Source: Hemicordylus capensis (Eukaryota; Chordata; Lepidosauria; Squamata; Cordylidae). From it: a DNA stretch of 64,000 nucleotides. Position 1 is the stretch's first letter. Each line of letters starts with the position of its first letter. Below, piece by piece: positions 63,530 through 64,000 of the stretch. Made by a program: the position numbers and the translations under genes. A model generated the notes under the pieces. That model had not been told where the DNA came from, did not search any database, and saw only the letters and a list, made by a program, of their open reading frames with translations. The stretch lies in the NCBI RefSeq assembly GCF_027244095.1, contig NC_069658.1, positions 262,206,687-262,270,686 of the forward strand, given 5' to 3'.

Positions 63530-64000
63530 AAATGGTTTTTGCTTGCCAGAAGCATGCCCAAACTTCTCAACAAATCACAGAATCTGGTTACTCTCATTAT
63601 TGTTGGGATATCTGAAGAAGTCCATTGAGGAGGCCAACTTAAGCCTCAGACAAAATCTGAAGATTTTCTTCAGCTTTGAAACTAACAAGCGAATTCTCGA
63701 CACATGGACTTTGGCCAGTAAGTTTCAGCACTGGTTTCAGTTGCTTTTTTGTGGACCGAGGACTAGTATGAAGGTCACAACACAGAAACAGAGGTATTTT
63801 GTTTATCAGTGATGTCACAGGCACTATCCAATAGGTACACATGGCACTTGCTCAGGTGCATTGCAGACATTACTTGAAAAATGCAACATTACATTTTGAA
63901 AAATGCAAAATCCTCAAAGCAGTAGCTGAGTGAAAGCACTAGGATTGTGCATGACAGATGAAGAAGAGCTTTATTTATTTATTGAGTTCAGAGTGACCAG
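63530..64000. other. No gene recognised
   Basis: Nothing is supported. A short (TTTA)n run lies near 63970-63983. Confidence 0.4.

Noticed and set aside
1-64000. Endogenous retroviruses, LTR elements, Polintons, CRISPR arrays, bacterial features
   Set aside because: No gag, pol, env, capsid or integrase signature, no paired LTRs and no spaced direct-repeat arrays were seen. The only reverse-transcriptase coding sequence is of LINE type.

Overview
This looks like a squamate reptile (lizard or snake) nuclear genome. The evidence is Sauria-type SINEs with a BovB-like tail, a BovB LINE 3' end, an L2 LINE, several tRNA-derived SINE families, very many short palindromic hAT-type elements with 8-bp target duplications, and genes split by GT-AG introns. 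I cannot name the species. Most of the 64 kb is repeats. I found no retrovirus, LTR element or Polinton.

Layout. (1) 1.1-2.1 kb, minus strand: one long coding exon for an unrecognised type II membrane glycoprotein with two copies of a roughly 50-residue ectodomain repeat. (2) 3.9-14.9 kb: repeats (SINEs, a TA-flanked DNA transposon, LINE fragments) and a GC-rich stretch at 7.4-8.65 kb. (3) 15.66-16.92 kb, minus: an 11-finger C2H2 zinc-finger exon, with a CpG-rich probable promoter at 19.1-19.5 kb. (4) 22.2-29.2 kb, minus: exons of a small unrecognised coiled-coil protein, with its likely promoter at 29.2-29.4 kb. (5) 37.0-47.6 kb, minus: a KRAB-type zinc-finger gene. The finger exon has 18 good fingers plus one degenerate finger. 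The KRAB-B exon (40602-40715) and a KRAB-A-like exon (43618-43731) join in phase. Two more candidate exons lie further upstream, and a GC-rich likely promoter lies at 47.3-47.85 kb. (6) 48-64 kb: repeats, an intron-containing tRNA-Tyr(GTA) gene at 57.7 kb, a 5'-truncated L2 LINE at 59.7-62.0 kb, and a decayed inverted copy of the tRNA-Tyr gene at 63.4 kb.

The two zinc-finger genes are probably sequence-specific DNA-binding regulators; the KRAB one is expected to repress. Nothing suggests the protein genes form a shared pathway.

Repeat families as named below. SINE-1: tRNA-derived CORE/MIR-like. SINE-2: tRNA-like head, in its long form preceded by a 5S-rRNA-like block. SINE-3: head AACTGGGCAAAGAGGCACC with an L2-like tail. 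SINE-4: young tRNA-derived family ending in a (CAATAG)n-type tail. Sauria: tRNA head with BovB-like tail. Repeat D: a dispersed family with core GGCCCACCAGATGCC. hAT-A, -B, -C: short palindromic or terminal-inverted-repeat elements. Family names beyond Sauria, BovB, L2 and hAT are descriptive labels made from this sequence.
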